64,000 nucleotides of DNA from Spirodela intermedia. Lineage: Eukaryota > Streptophyta > Magnoliopsida > Alismatales > Araceae. Shown in pieces: positions 22,767 to 35,722 of this stretch (its first letter is position 1; each line of letters opens with the position of its first letter). Where the stretch lies: contig LR746272.1 in NCBI GenBank assembly GCA_902729315.2, forward strand, positions 12,414,327 through 12,478,326, given 5' to 3'. The notes under the pieces were generated by a model that was not told where the DNA came from, did not search any database, and was given only the letters and a program-made list of their open reading frames with translations. The translations under genes were made by a program, and so were the position numbers.

Positions 22767-24146
22767 GAGTGGGAAGGGAGACGGAGTGCGGAGAAAGGGG
22801 AGGGCGGATTGGAGAAATCCCGAGCTCAAAGGAGAGAACAGCCTAGTGGGAAGTGAGACGGCAAGCAGGCAGCTTTGGGTTGGGGGCGATGGGGGGGTGA
22901 AGAAGACGACGAATAAAAGCGGCGAGTCGGATCTTCGCGGCGCATTTCGCCTCCGACTCGCGGAGCATTTTTATTATAAGTTCCCTTACAAGCTCGACAC
23001 GATCCTCGCCGTACGGTTCTTTACCCCTTTGAAGAACTAAGTTGATCGAACGGACGAGATTATTGGAGCAGAAATCCCTGCGAGTTACCACACCCATGTC
23101 ATGATGACTCGGTGGCAAGCCCCAAACTGAACCTTTGCAGACAAGCTCAGCCGTCCGATCGATCCATTTTAGAAGACCATCCGGACGACCTCGTAAGTCG
23201 GTTAATAGTCAACGGGGTCAACAGGGTTCTCGATAAACGACGAAAGGAAAGAGGGGATGACAAGCCACCGTCGTCGTTCTTCCTGCTCGCTGCGATGGAC
23301 TCCGGCGCCTCTCTGCGCAGGGGACGAGGAAGAAGCTTAGAACCCGAGAACATCCGCTTCCGGATAAGAAGCCGGCCATGAGGAAAACGGCTGAAGCACC
23401 TCTGGTGATGGCGGGGAGAAACTGGTGGCGCCGCCTCTAGTGGTGGTGGTGGCGGTCGCCGGACGACGAGCTCCGACCGACTCCGGTGTCTCAGCTCAGA
23501 GCATGAAGAAGAAGCTTAGCACCCCAGAAGACCCCACTTCCGGATAAGAAAGCGGCCATGAGGAGCACGGCTGACCCTCCGCCGGTGGCGGTACCTAAGA
23601 AGTCCAGCTCCAGCAGAGGAGCAGGTGGAAGAAAGAACTCGACGGGGGGAAAGAACCCATCAGGCACCCACACGAGCAGAGGCCTCTCCGTGTCGTCGCC
23701 GTCGAAGTTGTCCCCGGTGGGGAGGATGGTCGACGCGTGAACGGAAGCCGGGAGGCCGAGTCCACCAGGCCACAGGTGGCGGGGAAGCCGCCGCCGCCGC
23801 CTTCGTGGCCGGGGACGGTGAGAAAACAATATTTAACGGCTCTCCTACGGTTGTATTTTTTTATTTATTACGTGGATTAAGTTTGCGCCGTATCCCTGGA
23901 ATAGAAGCGAGGGCGGTGGAGCGCAGGAGACCGTTGATTCCAAGGCGACTCCGCTGCGGATCGATCCCCAGCTGGCCCCAGGTTCCTTGATGCTTCTGGG
24001 ATTAAAGGGTTTCCGATCCCTATTTCGTCTCTCTTTTATCGGGTTAGGGTTCTTAGCTCTGTTACCCTCGTCTGCTATCGCTGCCCCAGGGATCCCCGAG
24101 CAGGGCTCGCGGTCAGATCGGGGTGCTCGTTCTCCGCCATCGCCTC
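21191..24146. other. Large divergent intergenic region
   Basis: About 3 kb between two divergent genes. It contains a GAA run (22527-22553), a GA run (22736-22763), and a direct duplication at 23298-23419 / 23479-23590. A 60-residue open frame at 23558-23740 begins MRSTADPPPVAVPKKSSSS, but I do not recognise it and do not call it. AAGGGTTT and GGTTAGGGTTC (24006-24054) near the right end are telo-like leader motifs of the downstream gene. Confidence 0.5.
23298..23590. repeat. Direct duplication, two ~115-bp copies 181 bp apart
   Basis: Copies at about 23298-23419 and 23479-23590 share GACTCCGG, AAGAAGCTTAG, CTTCCGGATAAGAA, CGGCCATGAGGA and ACGGCTGA. They are diverged, and neither gives a clear reading frame across the whole copy. 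Confidence 0.75.
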
Positions 24147-27100
24147 ATGGCCAAGAGGAAGAAGTCGGTGGCGACGCGGTTGGACGAGGTGGATCGGACA
24201 ATGTATTCCACCTTCTGCAGCGCCGCCAATTCCCTGTCCCTGCTGTACACGCAGGCCATGAACCAGCAGAAGGTCACCTTCCAGGCTGGTGAGCGGCACG
24301 CCGTGGTGCGTTATGCGTCTCGTCTCTCCGCTTCACTGTTTTCTGCCCCCTGTTCGACGTAATTATTCAGATATTTTCTGTTTTTTTGGACGCGAGTGCC
24401 CATTCCTCGCTGCGGGGGGCTTCTCTGAGCCGACTACGATTTTTTTTTTATTTCCCATGTTGAGATTCCTTCATTAGATCCCATTTATCTGCCCGATTGT
24501 AATCGGCCGTTTCTATAGTGGTTAGCTTGCCGCTCCCCTTCCCCGTTCCTGTTGTTGCTCACCGGGTTCTTCATCTTCTCTTCTCTCCCGTTCTCGTTCT
24601 ACTACCCACGGTGCCTCTCAATTCGACTTCTCCGTCGTTGTCAACTCTCTCTGTCTCCAGTGATTATGTGGATGGCGCTGCCGCTGCTTCAGGATTTCTC
24701 TTATTACGTTTTGATTGATTGATGCTTTTGCAACCTCCGTTTGCTAGAACATCATTATCTTCTTCTACTTCTTCTTCATCCTCCATACTCCGTTGTATGG
24801 AATATCAGTCTAATGTGATTAATGATAGTTTAACCAGTCATTACAGAGGATATTAGAATAAACGCAAGGATCCTTTTGTCACCCAAAACAAGTTGAGACT
24901 ACATTATTTATCGAAAATATGTTGGATTTTCGAATTAAATACCCGAAATTCTTCCTGGGATTTCCCCTCAAGTTTTTTCCGACAGCCATACCAGTTCCAT
25001 TCCCAATTTCTTGGGTCTCTTTGTATCAGATTCGATTGGTTCTATGATTGGCTCTTCTCACGCTTCGAATTATTTGATGCGATTTTTACCGCTATTTTTT
25101 TTACATTTTAGTTTCTAATAATGTCTCTCAGAGTTTTCTTTTCGATACAGTAAAATGGCCTCCCATGCCGGAAAAATTCATACCCTTAAACTGTCATGTA
25201 ATATTAATAGCCCAACAGTTGTCTCATTCGATCTTTGAATCTTTGAATCTCCCCCACCGTTCATGTTTCACACAAAAAAATCTTCGTTGCATAGAACACT
25301 TGACAGAAGAAAGTATTTGGGCCCAACTGCGCACAGAAAATCACCAAGAATGCTTCATAAATGGTTTCATATAGTTTGACAGTCAGATATTGATCATCAT
25401 CTCGGTTAAAAAGTTCATTATTTTTTTGCCAATCATCGTCGGTAAATCACATAAAACCTCTACATCCAATCCATTTTGAGGTTAAATTGAAATCATGATC
25501 TGATATTGGTTAAAAACTACAAACCGATTCACCCTAATCTAATCATAAGCCACATGGATCGAGTACCTATTATTTTATTGTTCTAGTATTGCATTTGTGG
25601 AATACCCAGACAAACAAATAGCTTTAGCTTTAGGTTTGACGGTCACTCTGTTATACATTTCAGTACGAGTGTTAACCTCATCCTTCACACAGGACTAGCT
25701 AGGAGCCTTGATTTTTTCTTCATCCTGGTGAAATGTGGCTATCTATAGACCTTAATACTGTGTGTTAAAATCCCAACGTATTAGTTAATCTTGATGGGTT
25801 AGCTGCTGCGTTTTTTCTACATCTTTTATTTTTTTAATTTTTTTTCACCTCATTATCTGATGGAGCGATGGGATTTTTTGTGAAGAACGGTGGAGAATTA
25901 ATGTGATTCCGATGAAAGTCCAATGCTTTGTTGGTTGAGGGTAGGAGTTGGCTCGTCTATGATATAGTTTGAATGATATGGTTGCATTCAGCCGAACTGC
26001 GACGGTTCATCTGGTTGAAGCTGTAATGGCGCATGACTACACCGAACGGAATTCCACCAGGCTGCCGGATCTGCCATGTTTAAATTTTTTTTCTTCAAGA
26101 TTTGACTGGCAGAATCAGTGGACCCAGCAGAGGGATTGCAGCCTTTTCAAATAGGAATGCTGATTTATTTTTTTTAAATCACAAAATAGGAATCCAGGAA
26201 AAATAGAAAGAACAGCACAATAGCTAATTGCATGTTCCTAGCCGTTGACATGATACACAGTCTTCTATATATATACAGGAAGAGATAAATTGCACGATTT
26301 GTGCATGTTAATTGTGAATTATCATGTCGGTAATTTGGTGGATCAAGGGTTTGACATACAATGGATTTTGATGTAATCTTGGATGCGATGTGGTCAAGAG
26401 ATGAATTTGAAGGATCTTGTCGGTGCTTCCATTATCAGATCAAGAGAAGCTCTCAGGAAGCCTAAATGATTCCTTCCGGTGTTGCATGAAAAGTTTGGAT
26501 GGATGAAATGAAATCCCTCAATCTCTCTGTTTGGTATCTTCATTGGGTTCTTCCAAAATTTCTTGAACAATTCCAGAGATACCATAATGATTGTGTTACT
26601 GAGAGGAAAACCAAAATCTCAAGAGCAATGGCTAGAGAACCTTGACAGCTTAAGAAGCCTGCTTTAGACAAATATCTCTTCTTCTTCTTCTTTTTAAATT
26701 GGGCATTTTAAAAAATAGCATTTATAGCATTTTCCACTATGTTTTAATCTAATATATTCATGCTTGTCCTTTGCAACCAGAATTTATCTGCCGAGCATTT
26801 GTATATCTTTATGGGCTTAAACAGTATTAATTTTAATGATCTTGTCAGCCACTTTTCTCTTATTCCATTTAACATTATCTTTTAATGATTTATTTGTGCT
26901 CATCTGTATGAATTTGAGGAACACGTGATTGGTATTACACCGTTATCAGGAATGAATATCTTTTTTTATATAATATATATTATTTTTATTTTTATTTTTA
27001 TTTTAATTCTGACGAGCTGGGGATCATAGACCAAATCATGGATTTTCTTAGGACCTACCTCGTAATCCTTTTTTCTGTGCAGGAGAAGGTCTATAGCTGG

Positions 27101-27628
27101 ATCTTGAGTCAGCAGGAGCAAGGAGGAAGGTTGACGGTTGCGGACATACTTGCTTACCTGCAGGTTGTGCCCGTTGACTTCTCCCCTCAAACAGCTCCGT
27201 GGCCATAATCTCGTTGACTTAGCCAATCTGATCCATGAATTCCGGTACTGATACCCTCTTTCTGATTTTTCTGACCCTTGCCGCCCTGGTTCTCGCAGAA
27301 CGAGCTGGACTACGGCGGAGAGGACCCCTCCATGTCCCCGAGACTGCCGTCGCAGCCCGCCGTGCACCTCGCGGGCTCGAACTTCCCAGCCGCCCCCGCC
27401 TCCGCCGGCCAGCTCGGCCCCCGCGGCGGCCAGCTGGACCAGGCCAAGAACTCGGCCGTCTTCTCCAACGCGCTCTCCAGCCCCGTCCGCCGGAGCCTCC
27501 AGCCCTACCACCTGGCCCAGTCCGGCGGGTTCTGCACCGGCCACGTGGCCGGGCTGCGGGCCAACGAGACAGCCCGAGAAGCAGACACCTCCATGGACAT
27601 GCACTCCGACCCCGAGCCCTACCCGTGA
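24147..27628 (+). CDS. Uncharacterised conserved plant protein, 189 residues
   Basis: Three exons, all phase 0: 24147-24305, 27083-27163 and 27299-27628. The product reads MAKRKKSVATRLDEVDRTMY, then FCSAANSLSLLYTQAMNQQK, FQAGERHAV joined to EKVYSWILSQQEQGGRL, and TVADILAYLQ joined to NELDYGGEDPSMSPRLP. The remainder is low in order and rich in Pro/Ser/Gly/Ala. I recognise this as a conserved plant family of unknown function; some genomes label relatives 'holocarboxylase synthetase', which nothing in this sequence supports. The N-terminal half is probably helical. The first intron is 2.8 kb and AT-rich. An earlier GTG in frame was not used; the ATG at 24147 fits the conserved start. Localisation is unclear; the basic KRKK could aid nuclear import. 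Confidence 0.85.
24306..27082. other. 2.8-kb AT-rich intron
   Basis: First intron of the 189-residue protein gene. It is AT-rich with short T runs and no recognisable coding domain or terminal repeats. It is by far the longest intron in the window, so a decayed insertion is possible but not shown. Confidence 0.6.
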
Positions 27629-28619
27629 AGGCCACCGGTTCTCCGCCACCACCACCGAAGAAAGTATGCGCCACTCGTGGTCCGCTCCTCTGCTCCGGCG
27701 TGGCGGTGGTCTTCTTAGTAATCCCCTCAGGGCTTTGTATCCGACTCGATGTCCTTCTTGGGCTCCGCCGTCTGATTGCGCTCAGATTGGGGGGGACAAT
27801 TGGGACAATCTTCGATAATATTTGGCCGTTCTTGTGACAGAGTTTCCGCCGGCGAGGGAAGAAATACGCCGGCGCCGGAGTTGCACCGGCGGGGTTGACC
27901 GACCTTCAGGGCCTGGCCCGTGTTTGACGGCCCAGGCCCAGTCCGCGTGGAAATGTCAAGGGATGACGACATTTGGAGGGTGTGCGCGTGGCGTGGGGCC
28001 CATCTGCCGGCAAAAACTCGCCTTCTTTCCGGATCCTCTTGCGGGTTTCAGTGCCGAGAAGTCTGATCGGACGTCGTCTTTTACTCTCCCTGAAGCGGTG
28101 GCCACGTGGGCCCGCCGACGAGCGTGAGCCGCAGAGACAGGTTACATCAAGGACAAGCACCACCACAGTAGAGAGAGAGAGAGAGAGGCTGATAATGTGG
28201 TGGTGGTGGCGGCGGCGGAGGGGGGAACCCCTCCGCCGGCGAGCTGACGTCACCGGCGGCGCGGTGCAAAGAAATAAAAGACGCTCGTTCGAAGCAGCTT
28301 GCCGGAAGATGAAGTCCCCGGCAGCGGGGGGAGTGGGGGTCCTTTCCGTAATGTTGAAGCGGCAGGAAGCCGTCTCCGTGCCGTAGGGGCTGGAGCACAC
28401 GGCGGCCGATAGATAAAAAAATGCGAGCTTTGTCTTCTAAACAAAACCCTCGCCGGAGCTCTCTCTCTCTCTCTCTCTCTGCGGCTGCACATCACACACC
28501 CACCCCCACAATAATGGTTCTTTTAATCCGGCAGCTGCTCACATGCCATGTGACCCCACGCAGCTGTTTGTCCCTCTCTCTCTCTCTCTCTCCCTTCCCC
28601 CGCTCCTCCCTCCTGTCTC

Positions 28620-28653
<34 letters not shown>

Positions 28654-28987
28654 TGTGCTCGTCGTCACCAGGTAGCCCTCTTCCATCCCGGGGTCCGCCC
28701 ACGCCCGCATTCCCTTCCTCTCCCCGTAAAATATCCCCTCCGCCTCCGTCCCCCAGACCTTTTCAGACTTCCCCGCAGGGAATGAAGCCCCATTCCAAAA
28801 GCAGTCTCTTCCTCCCTCCCTCCCTCCTCACACTACTACTCTGCGAGCACGAGCGCTGTCTTACTCTCTCCCTCCCTCTCTCTCTCTCTATCGGAGTCGT
28901 CCTCTGAGCTTCCCCTCTCCGGGCCAATGGCGGCGAACCAGCTCCGGTTGCCCTGACAGAGAACGAGAGAAGGCCGGTGGCCGAGCC
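27629..28987. promoter_or_regulatory. BRI1 upstream region
   Basis: No gene seen. A palindromic G-box context, GGCCACGTGGGCC, holds CACGTG at 28103-28108. CT runs lie at 28460-28479, 28575-28592 and 28619-28646, the last within 370 bp of the BRI1 ATG, so probably in or near the leader. CT/GA leader tracts bind GAGA-type BBR/BPC factors in plants; a role here is inference. Confidence 0.55.
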
Positions 28988-31900
28988 ATGGCATTCCCTT
29001 CCTCGTCCCTCCTCTTCTTCTTCCTCATCCTGCTGCTGTCTACCGCTGCGGCGGCGGTGTCCTCCTCTCCGTCGGGAGATCTGCAGCAGCTCCTCTCCTT
29101 CAAGAGCTCCCTCCCCAATCCTGCCCGCTCTCTCCCGAGCTGGCAGCCAGGCGGCGACCCCTGCTCCTCCTTCGCCGGCGTCTCCTGCAGAGATTCCCGG
29201 GTCTCCGCCCTCCGCCTTGACGGCGTCGCCATTAATGGCAACTTCATCCACGTCTCCTCCTCCCTCCTGGCCCTGGAGTTCCTCGAAACCCTCTCCCTGA
29301 AGGGCACTAATCTCTCCGGCACTCTCTCGCCGCCGCCGGCGGGGACCCGCTGCGGCGGTCGCCTCATCGAGCTGGACCTCGCCAGGAACGGCCTCTGGGG
29401 TTCCGTCACCGAGATCCCGTCCCTCACGTCATGGTGCCCTTCGCTTCGGACCCTAAACCTCTCCGGCAATGCCCTCGTCTTCTCCCCCTCCGGGGCCGGC
29501 GAAGTCGCTGGCCTGAGGCTAAACTCTGTCGACCTCTCTTTCAACCGCATCGCCGGCGAAGATGCCCTCGACTGGCTACTCCTCTCTGGTTCAGACCTTC
29601 GGGTCCTGAACCTCACCGGCAACAACATCACCGGCTCCGTCCCCACGGTCCGCAGCTGCCCTAAACTGCAACAACTCGACATCTCCTCCAACTCGCTTTC
29701 CGCCATAGCTCCCGCCGCCTTCGCCGCCTGCGGCAGCCTGAGCGTCCTCAATCTGTACAACAACAACTTCGCCGGAGAGTTTCCGGGGAGGCTCTTCGGC
29801 GACTGCCGGAGCCTCCTCGACCTCGACCTCTCCTCCAATAACCTCTCCGGTACCGTCCCCCCCGAGTTCGCCTCCTGCGTTTCCCTGCAATCCGTCAATC
29901 TCTCCAACAACAACTTCTCCGGATACCTCCCCGCCGAGACGCTGACCGCCATGGCCGGCCTCAGGAAGCTCCAGCTCTCCTTCAACTACTTCTCCGGCCA
30001 CCTCCCGGACATACTCTCCAAGCTGCCGGAGCTGGAGGTGCTGGATTTGAGCTCCAACTCGCTGTCTGGTTCGATTCCGGCGGGTCTCTGCCGCCGGCCC
30101 GGGCTGAGCCTCAAGGAGCTGTACCTCCAGAGCAACCTGTTCACCGGCGCTGTCCCGCCGGCGATCAGCAACTGCTCCATGCTGGTCTCCATCGACTTGA
30201 GCTACAACTACCTGAAGGGGCCGATCCCCTCCTCCATTGGGTCTCTGTATCACCTCCGAGACCTGATCATGTGGCAGAACCAGCTCCAGGGGGAGGTCCC
30301 GGAAGAGATTAGCCATTTGAAGCAACTGGAAAACCTCATCCTGGACGACAACGACCTCACCGGCCCTCTCCCAGAGGGCCTCAGCAACTGCACCAACCTG
30401 AACTGGATCTCCCTCTCGAGCAATCGGCTCTCCGGGAAGATCCCGCCATGGATCGGGGGGTTCCCCAACCTAGCCATCCTCAACCTGGGGAACAACTCCT
30501 TCGCGGACGAGATTCCCCCTGAGATCGGCGACTGCCGCAGCCTCATCTGGCTGGACCTCCACAGCAACCAGCTCAACGGGAGCATCCCGCCGACGCTGGC
30601 CAAGCAATCGGGGAAGATCGCCGTCGGCCTGGTCACCGGCAAGAGGTACGTCTATCTCAGGAGCGACGGAGGCAGCGACTGCCGCGGGGCGGGGAACCTG
30701 CTGGAGTTCGCCGGAATCCGGCCGGAGCAGCTCAGCAGGGTGTCCATCCGCAAGTCCTGCAACTACACCAGGGCCTACATCGGCAACACCCAGTACACCT
30801 TCAACAACAATGGCTCCATCCTCTTCCTGGACCTGTCCTACAACCGGCTGGGAGGGAAGCTTCCCCCTGAGCTGGGGGCCATGTTCTACGTGATGGTGCT
30901 CAATCTGGGCCACAACGCCTTCTCCGGGATCATCCCGCCGGAGCTGGGAAAGCTGGGGAGGGTCTGCATCCTCGACCTCTCCCACAATGCTCTGGAAGGG
31001 CCCATCCCCTCGTCCTTCTCCGGGCTCGCCATGCTCTCAGAGATCGACCTCTCCAACAACAGGCTCAACGGCACGATCCCCGAGGGAGGGCAGCTGGCGA
31101 CCTTCTCCGCCGCCATGTATCTGAATAACTCGGGCCTCTGCGGGCTGCCCCTCCCGCCGTGCGGCGCCGACAGAGCCGCCTCCGGCAACGGCCAGCGGCG
31201 GAGGTCCCACCGGAAGCAGGCCTCCCTCGCTGCCAGCGTGGCGATGGGGCTACTCTTCTCCCTGTTCTGCGTCTTCGGCCTCATCCTGGTGGCCGTCGAG
31301 AGGAAGAAGAGGCAGGAGAAGAAGAAGAAGAAGACGATGAACAAGGACGGCAGTAATGGTGGCGGCCGGGACCTGTACATCGACAGCAGGTCCCACTCCG
31401 GCACCTGCAACAGCAACTGGAAGCTGACGGCCACCAAGGAGGCCCTCAGCATCAACCTCGCCACCTTCGAGAAGCCCCTGCGCATGCTCACCTTCGCTGA
31501 CCTCCTGGAGGCGACCAACGGCTTCCACGACGACACCCTCATCGGCACCGGCGGCTTCGGCGACGTCTACCGAGCCCAGCTCAAGGACGGCAGCGTCGTC
31601 GCCATCAAGAAGCTCATCCATCTCAGCGGCCAGGGCGACCGAGAGTTCACCGCGGAGATGGAGACGATCGGGAAGATCAAGCACCGAAACCTCGTCCCCC
31701 TCCTCGGCTACTGCAAGGTCGGCGAGGAGCGCCTCCTGGTCTACGAGTACATGAAGCACGGCAGCTTAGATGACGTCCTCCACGGCCGGAAGAAGGAAGG
31801 GGAGGGTTTCAAGCTCGACTGGCCGGCGAGAAGGAAGATCGCCGTCGGCGCCGCCAGGGGGCTCGCCTTCCTCCACCACAATTGCATCCCCCACATCATC

Positions 31901-32461
31901 CACCGCGACATGAAGTCCAGCAACGTCCTCCTCGACGACAACCTGGAAGCCAGGGTCTCCGACTTCGGCATGGCGAGGCTGATGAGCGCCATGGACACCC
32001 ACCTGAGCGTCTCCACCCTCGCCGGAACCCCCGGGTACGTGCCGCCGGAGTACTACCAGAGCTTCCGGTGCTCCACCAAGGGGGACGTGTACAGCTACGG
32101 GGTCGTTCTGCTGGAGCTGCTAACCGGGAAGCAGCCGACGGACTCGCCGGAGTTCGGGGACGGCAACCTGGTCGGGTGGGTCAGGCAGCACACCAAGCTC
32201 CGGCTGAGCGACGTCTTCGACAAGGAGCTCCTCAGGGAGGACCCAAGCCTCGAGCTGGAGCTCCTGAAGCACCTCAAGATCGCCTGCGCCTGCCTCGACG
32301 ACCGGCCCATGCGCCGTCCGACGATGCTCAAGGTCATGGCCATGTTCAAGGAGATCCAGGTGGGCTTGGCGGTCAACTCCGCCGGCTCCGCCACTGTCGC
32401 CTCCCTCGACTCCGGCTGCGACATGGCCTTGAAGGAAGGCAGAGAAGACAAGGACCAGTGA
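28988..32461 (+). CDS. BRI1: Brassinosteroid receptor kinase BRI1
   Basis: Intronless, 1157 residues, GC-rich. It is the plasma-membrane leucine-rich-repeat receptor kinase that binds brassinosteroid and signals with a SERK/BAK1 co-receptor. In order: signal peptide (1-22); N-terminal cap with [11 protein letters not shown]; many LRRs; the steroid-binding island at about 542-612 ([16 protein letters not shown] to [11 protein letters not shown]); final LRRs; transmembrane helix about 747-770; basic juxtamembrane; kinase from about 837. Kinase landmarks are GTGGFGDVY, Lys874 in [15 protein letters not shown] (Asp974), DFGMARLM (Asp992) and [17 protein letters not shown]. The island KRYVYLR...[10 protein letters not shown] and [11 protein letters not shown] favour BRI1 over its BRL paralogues. 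No catalytic residue is missing. A (CGTT)n run follows the stop at 32521-32542, and AATAAA at 32870 may be its poly(A) signal. Confidence 0.97.
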   Translation: MAFPSSSLLFFFLILLLSTAAAAVSSSPSGDLQQLLSFKSSLPNPARSLPSWQPGGDPCSSFAGVSCRDSRVSALRLDGVAINGNFIHVSSSLLALEFLETLSLKGTNLSGTLSPPPAGTRCGGRLIELDLARNGLWGSVTEIPSLTSWCPSLRTLNLSGNALVFSPSGAGEVAGLRLNSVDLSFNRIAGEDALDWLLLSGSDLRVLNLTGNNITGSVPTVRSCPKLQQLDISSNSLSAIAPAAFAACGSLSVLNLYNNNFAGEFPGRLFGDCRSLLDLDLSSNNLSGTVPPEFASCVSLQSVNLSNNNFSGYLPAETLTAMAGLRKLQLSFNYFSGHLPDILSKLPELEVLDLSSNSLSGSIPAGLCRRPGLSLKELYLQSNLFTGAVPPAISNCSMLVSIDLSYNYLKGPIPSSIGSLYHLRDLIMWQNQLQGEVPEEISHLKQLENLILDDNDLTGPLPEGLSNCTNLNWISLSSNRLSGKIPPWIGGFPNLAILNLGNNSFADEIPPEIGDCRSLIWLDLHSNQLNGSIPPTLAKQSGKIAVGLVTGKRYVYLRSDGGSDCRGAGNLLEFAGIRPEQLSRVSIRKSCNYTRAYIGNTQYTFNNNGSILFLDLSYNRLGGKLPPELGAMFYVMVLNLGHNAFSGIIPPELGKLGRVCILDLSHNALEGPIPSSFSGLAMLSEIDLSNNRLNGTIPEGGQLATFSAAMYLNNSGLCGLPLPPCGADRAASGNGQRRRSHRKQASLAASVAMGLLFSLFCVFGLILVAVERKKRQEKKKKKTMNKDGSNGGGRDLYIDSRSHSGTCNSNWKLTATKEALSINLATFEKPLRMLTFADLLEATNGFHDDTLIGTGGFGDVYRAQLKDGSVVAIKKLIHLSGQGDREFTAEMETIGKIKHRNLVPLLGYCKVGEERLLVYEYMKHGSLDDVLHGRKKEGEGFKLDWPARRKIAVGAARGLAFLHHNCIPHIIHRDMKSSNVLLDDNLEARVSDFGMARLMSAMDTHLSVSTLAGTPGYVPPEYYQSFRCSTKGDVYSYGVVLLELLTGKQPTDSPEFGDGNLVGWVRQHTKLRLSDVFDKELLREDPSLELELLKHLKIACACLDDRPMRRPTMLKVMAMFKEIQVGLAVNSAGSATVASLDSGCDMALKEGREDKDQ

Positions 32462-35092
32462 CTACCGCTGCTGGCTTCTGGCCGGAGAGGAGGAAGAAGA
32501 AGAAGAGCACGCCGCGAGATCGTTCGTTCGTTCGTTCGTTCGCGCGCTCGGGTTTGCTGAGATAATCCAGACCTTGGAGCGGAAGGAAATTTTCCATAGA
32601 TTAGATATATCTCCGACGTGTATTATTTCCTGTAAATCTCGCCTCCTCCCTCTGCTCTTCCCTCTCCATCATCCTATAGATTACACGCTGTCGAAAAGGC
32701 TTTCTTCCTGTAAGTTACCGCTGCGGCACTCCTCCCGCCGCCCCTCTCACCGGAGGCGGCGCCGCCGCCACCGCCTCCCCACACTCCGGCGGAGCTACCT
32801 GTCCAGGTGGTCTGATCTGCCATGGAACTTCGAGGGGGGCAATCCACGGACAAAACCCCTCCGTCATACAATAAAGACGGTTCCTGCCGCCCCCTCAGAG
32901 GGCCTACCTTTTTATTTGTGTCTGTGGCCTGTGACTGGAGCCTGTCCCCCTGACACGTCCACGTGTCCTTTGTCGCGGCGGCCTCTTCCGGTCAAAGCCC
33001 CACCCCCGTGAGAGGGGCATTTCGGGAACTGCCGCCGGGGATATTCCTGGAAACTAACCGTTTTTAATAATAATCCGGGATGGGAAATGGAGCCAGGGCA
33101 TTAAACGCGCCCTGCTGCGTTGGCAGAGGCCCTTTCCGGGAAGAGAGAAGATTTAAAAGACCTGGTCAGAAAGGGCCATTTTGGGAGCCACCCGAAGCTG
33201 TTGACCGCACGTGACCGCCCAATGGACCTATTCACATTGGCCCATTTACTCTCTCAAAACAGGAGGGTGGAGGGGAGCCGTCGACAGCTCTGGCTGTTCC
33301 ACACGGGGGGAGACACGTGGGCCTCCCGACGGCAAGTTTGCCACCCCAGCGGCGGCCGCCGGCCCACACCGCCGCCGGGCGCCACCACATGCGCGTCGTC
33401 ATATCCCCTCGACTCGCGACGGGCCTTCCTGTCCCCTCCTTTACAGCTAGGTCTTGCCACGTCACACCTACATCCTCCGGTCAACGGGTTGCCCCCTCCC
33501 TACCAATAGGAAATATATTTTTTTATAAAAAAAGGTATTCGGTGGATTTCTCCGGTTTTATTTTTTAAAAAATCCGAATTTTGAGGATTTATTCGGTGGA
33601 TTTACGGTGTGGCACGTTATGCGTGCCACGACGACGACGGTGGTATTGGTTGAGGGGTCTCCTTCATGGACGACGACGAGGTGTGCGCTCGCACGTGCAG
33701 ACGCTGCCCCCGTGGGGACGGCGACAGACTCGGCTGCAACACGGAGCTGTCCTCGATGTTGACCGGAACAGCCGGTGGCCACGCCCACGTGCACCTGGGG
33801 GCCTGGGGCGTGAGAAGGACCCTTCACGTGCATCAGGGCTGGCAGTCTTTTTCCAAATAAATCCTTAAAAAAGTGAGCACATTGGATTCAGCCCTTGAGT
33901 CTTCGGACCAGCTGTTTCAGGGCTTTTCTTTAGAGCCAAGCTCATTCCTGGCGGTCCGTGGCTGCTGGCAGGATCATAAACGGCATTTTTTCCGCACGTG
34001 CCATGGAACGCCGCTCGTGTGAGGAGAGGTAGCAGTTGGTGGGCCCCGTATATGCGACCAGGACGACGGCAGCGGTGGCCGTTGCCGGGTCGCTTTCGAC
34101 CGTTCGATTTCAATGGAGGTCGAGCAGGAATCCGAATCCAACGGCTAAAAATATACAAGGTCGTGGACGGGAGGACCTAATGCGTTGGATTGAACGTCCG
34201 TGACGGGACGCACGGGGCCCCCACACGGAGGATCACCGGTGGCGACAGCGACGTCCGATCAGTTCCATCTATTAAATTAGCCTCAGCGGTACGTGTTGTG
34301 GGCCGTCCGATTAGACCGCTCGCGGCAGGCGTACTTCGCCGGAAGGACGAGAAGAGAGCTAGTCCATGCACCCATCGAGTTGTCGCTCTGTCATTGGATC
34401 TCCAGGAATCGTATGAGAGACCAAACATACAGATACGGACCTAACCAGAATATTTACACAACTTAATTAAATGATTTCCCGAGTTTTTTTAAATAAAAAT
34501 TCGGGCCATCTCTAACAACTCTTGCGGCACGTGCGGGCCGGACCGCCAAACGCGCGACAAGTTAATGGGTTAGGGGGCACGTCCCCGTCCTTGGCGCGCG
34601 TCCAGCTGGCGGGTACTGTTCTCGCACGTGCTGTAGCGGAGGTACGACCAAGTACCAAAGGGTGAGGCCGGCCAGAAATATCCACGTGCGGCGGCGGCGG
34701 CGGCTGTCAGAGACAGCTGGTCTTGACTGCGGCCCAAAGGTAGGCCCGGACGACTAAATGCCTTAATCGGACTTATTAAACTTGGGGTACGTAATCAGAG
34801 CACAAAACGTTAATATTCTTGTTGCTGGGAAGGTTTTCACACCTGCGACCTCCCACGTGCGGTAGGGGGTGGCTATCGGTGACCTTCATGGGCCCTATGT
34901 GGGCCGACCTAAGGAAGAAATCGGTCCAGTTGAAGATGGCCCAAAACGACTTCTCCACGCCACAGAGGGCCCAATTAGAACGATCGGGGTCGACCCACTA
35001 ACACAGAGAAAAACCGGGAAGGTCAACGACCTAAGGCGGAACACAGAAGTCTTGCAGGATTTTGCTGAAAGTAAGCCGGGTCAACGGAAGGG
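32462..35092. other. Convergent intergenic region with a G-box cluster
   Basis: It lies between the 3' ends of BRI1 (plus) and the WRKY gene (minus). No coding region was recognised. It holds eleven perfect CACGTG hexamers between 32960 and 34859 and several GGTCAAC motifs near the right end. A short duplication of ATTCGGTGGATTT occurs near 33537 and 33589. Confidence 0.6.
32521..32542. repeat. (CGTT)n tetranucleotide repeat in BRI1 3' flank
   Basis: About five copies of CGTT beginning 60 bp after the BRI1 stop, followed by CGCGCG; probably within the 3' untranslated region. Confidence 0.9.
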
Positions 35093-35387
35093 TCAACAGA
35101 AGAAGCTGATCTGAGAAGGGGTCTTTGAGTCTTCGCCGTCGCGACACGGCGAGTGGATGTGGCGGCCCTCGTAAGTGGTGATGACCATCCGCGGGTCCTC
35201 CGCTAGCCGCTCCACCCGCTTCTTCACCCGGCATTTGTCTTGGGTGCATCGGTAGTAACTCCTGCCACACACCAGGGAAGAGGAATTCGCCAGTCAGACT
35301 CGTTGACTTATTCCCACGGAGTGGTCAATGCTAGAGGCCCATCTCATCCCCACCCAGAATCTCATCGCCTGCTAGTTCTCTAGCAGC

Positions 35388-35424
<37 letters not shown>

Positions 35425-35607
35425 TAGGAAAGAGAGAGAGTGAGAGAGAGATTCTCACCCAGAATCTCGTCGCCTGCTAGTTCTCTAGCGCAGAGAGAGA
35501 GAGAGAGAGAGATCCTCACCTAGAATCTCGTCGCCTGCTAGTCCTCTAGCACAGAGAGAGAGAGAGAGAGATCCTCACCTAGAATCTCGTCGCCTGCTAG
35601 TCCTCTA

Positions 35608-35643
<36 letters not shown>

Positions 35644-35676
35644 TCACCTAGAATCTCGTCGCCTGCTAGTCCTCTA

Positions 35677-35722
<46 letters not shown>

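Noticed and set aside
28888-29985. 365-residue open frame antisense to the BRI1 5' part
   Set aside because: It arises from GC-rich codon usage of BRI1 on the other strand; composition is Arg/Ser/Pro-rich and no domain is recognisable.
33666-33868. Short Cys/Arg-rich open frames between BRI1 and the WRKY gene
   Set aside because: No recognisable family, no TATA or splice support; composition follows the local high GC.
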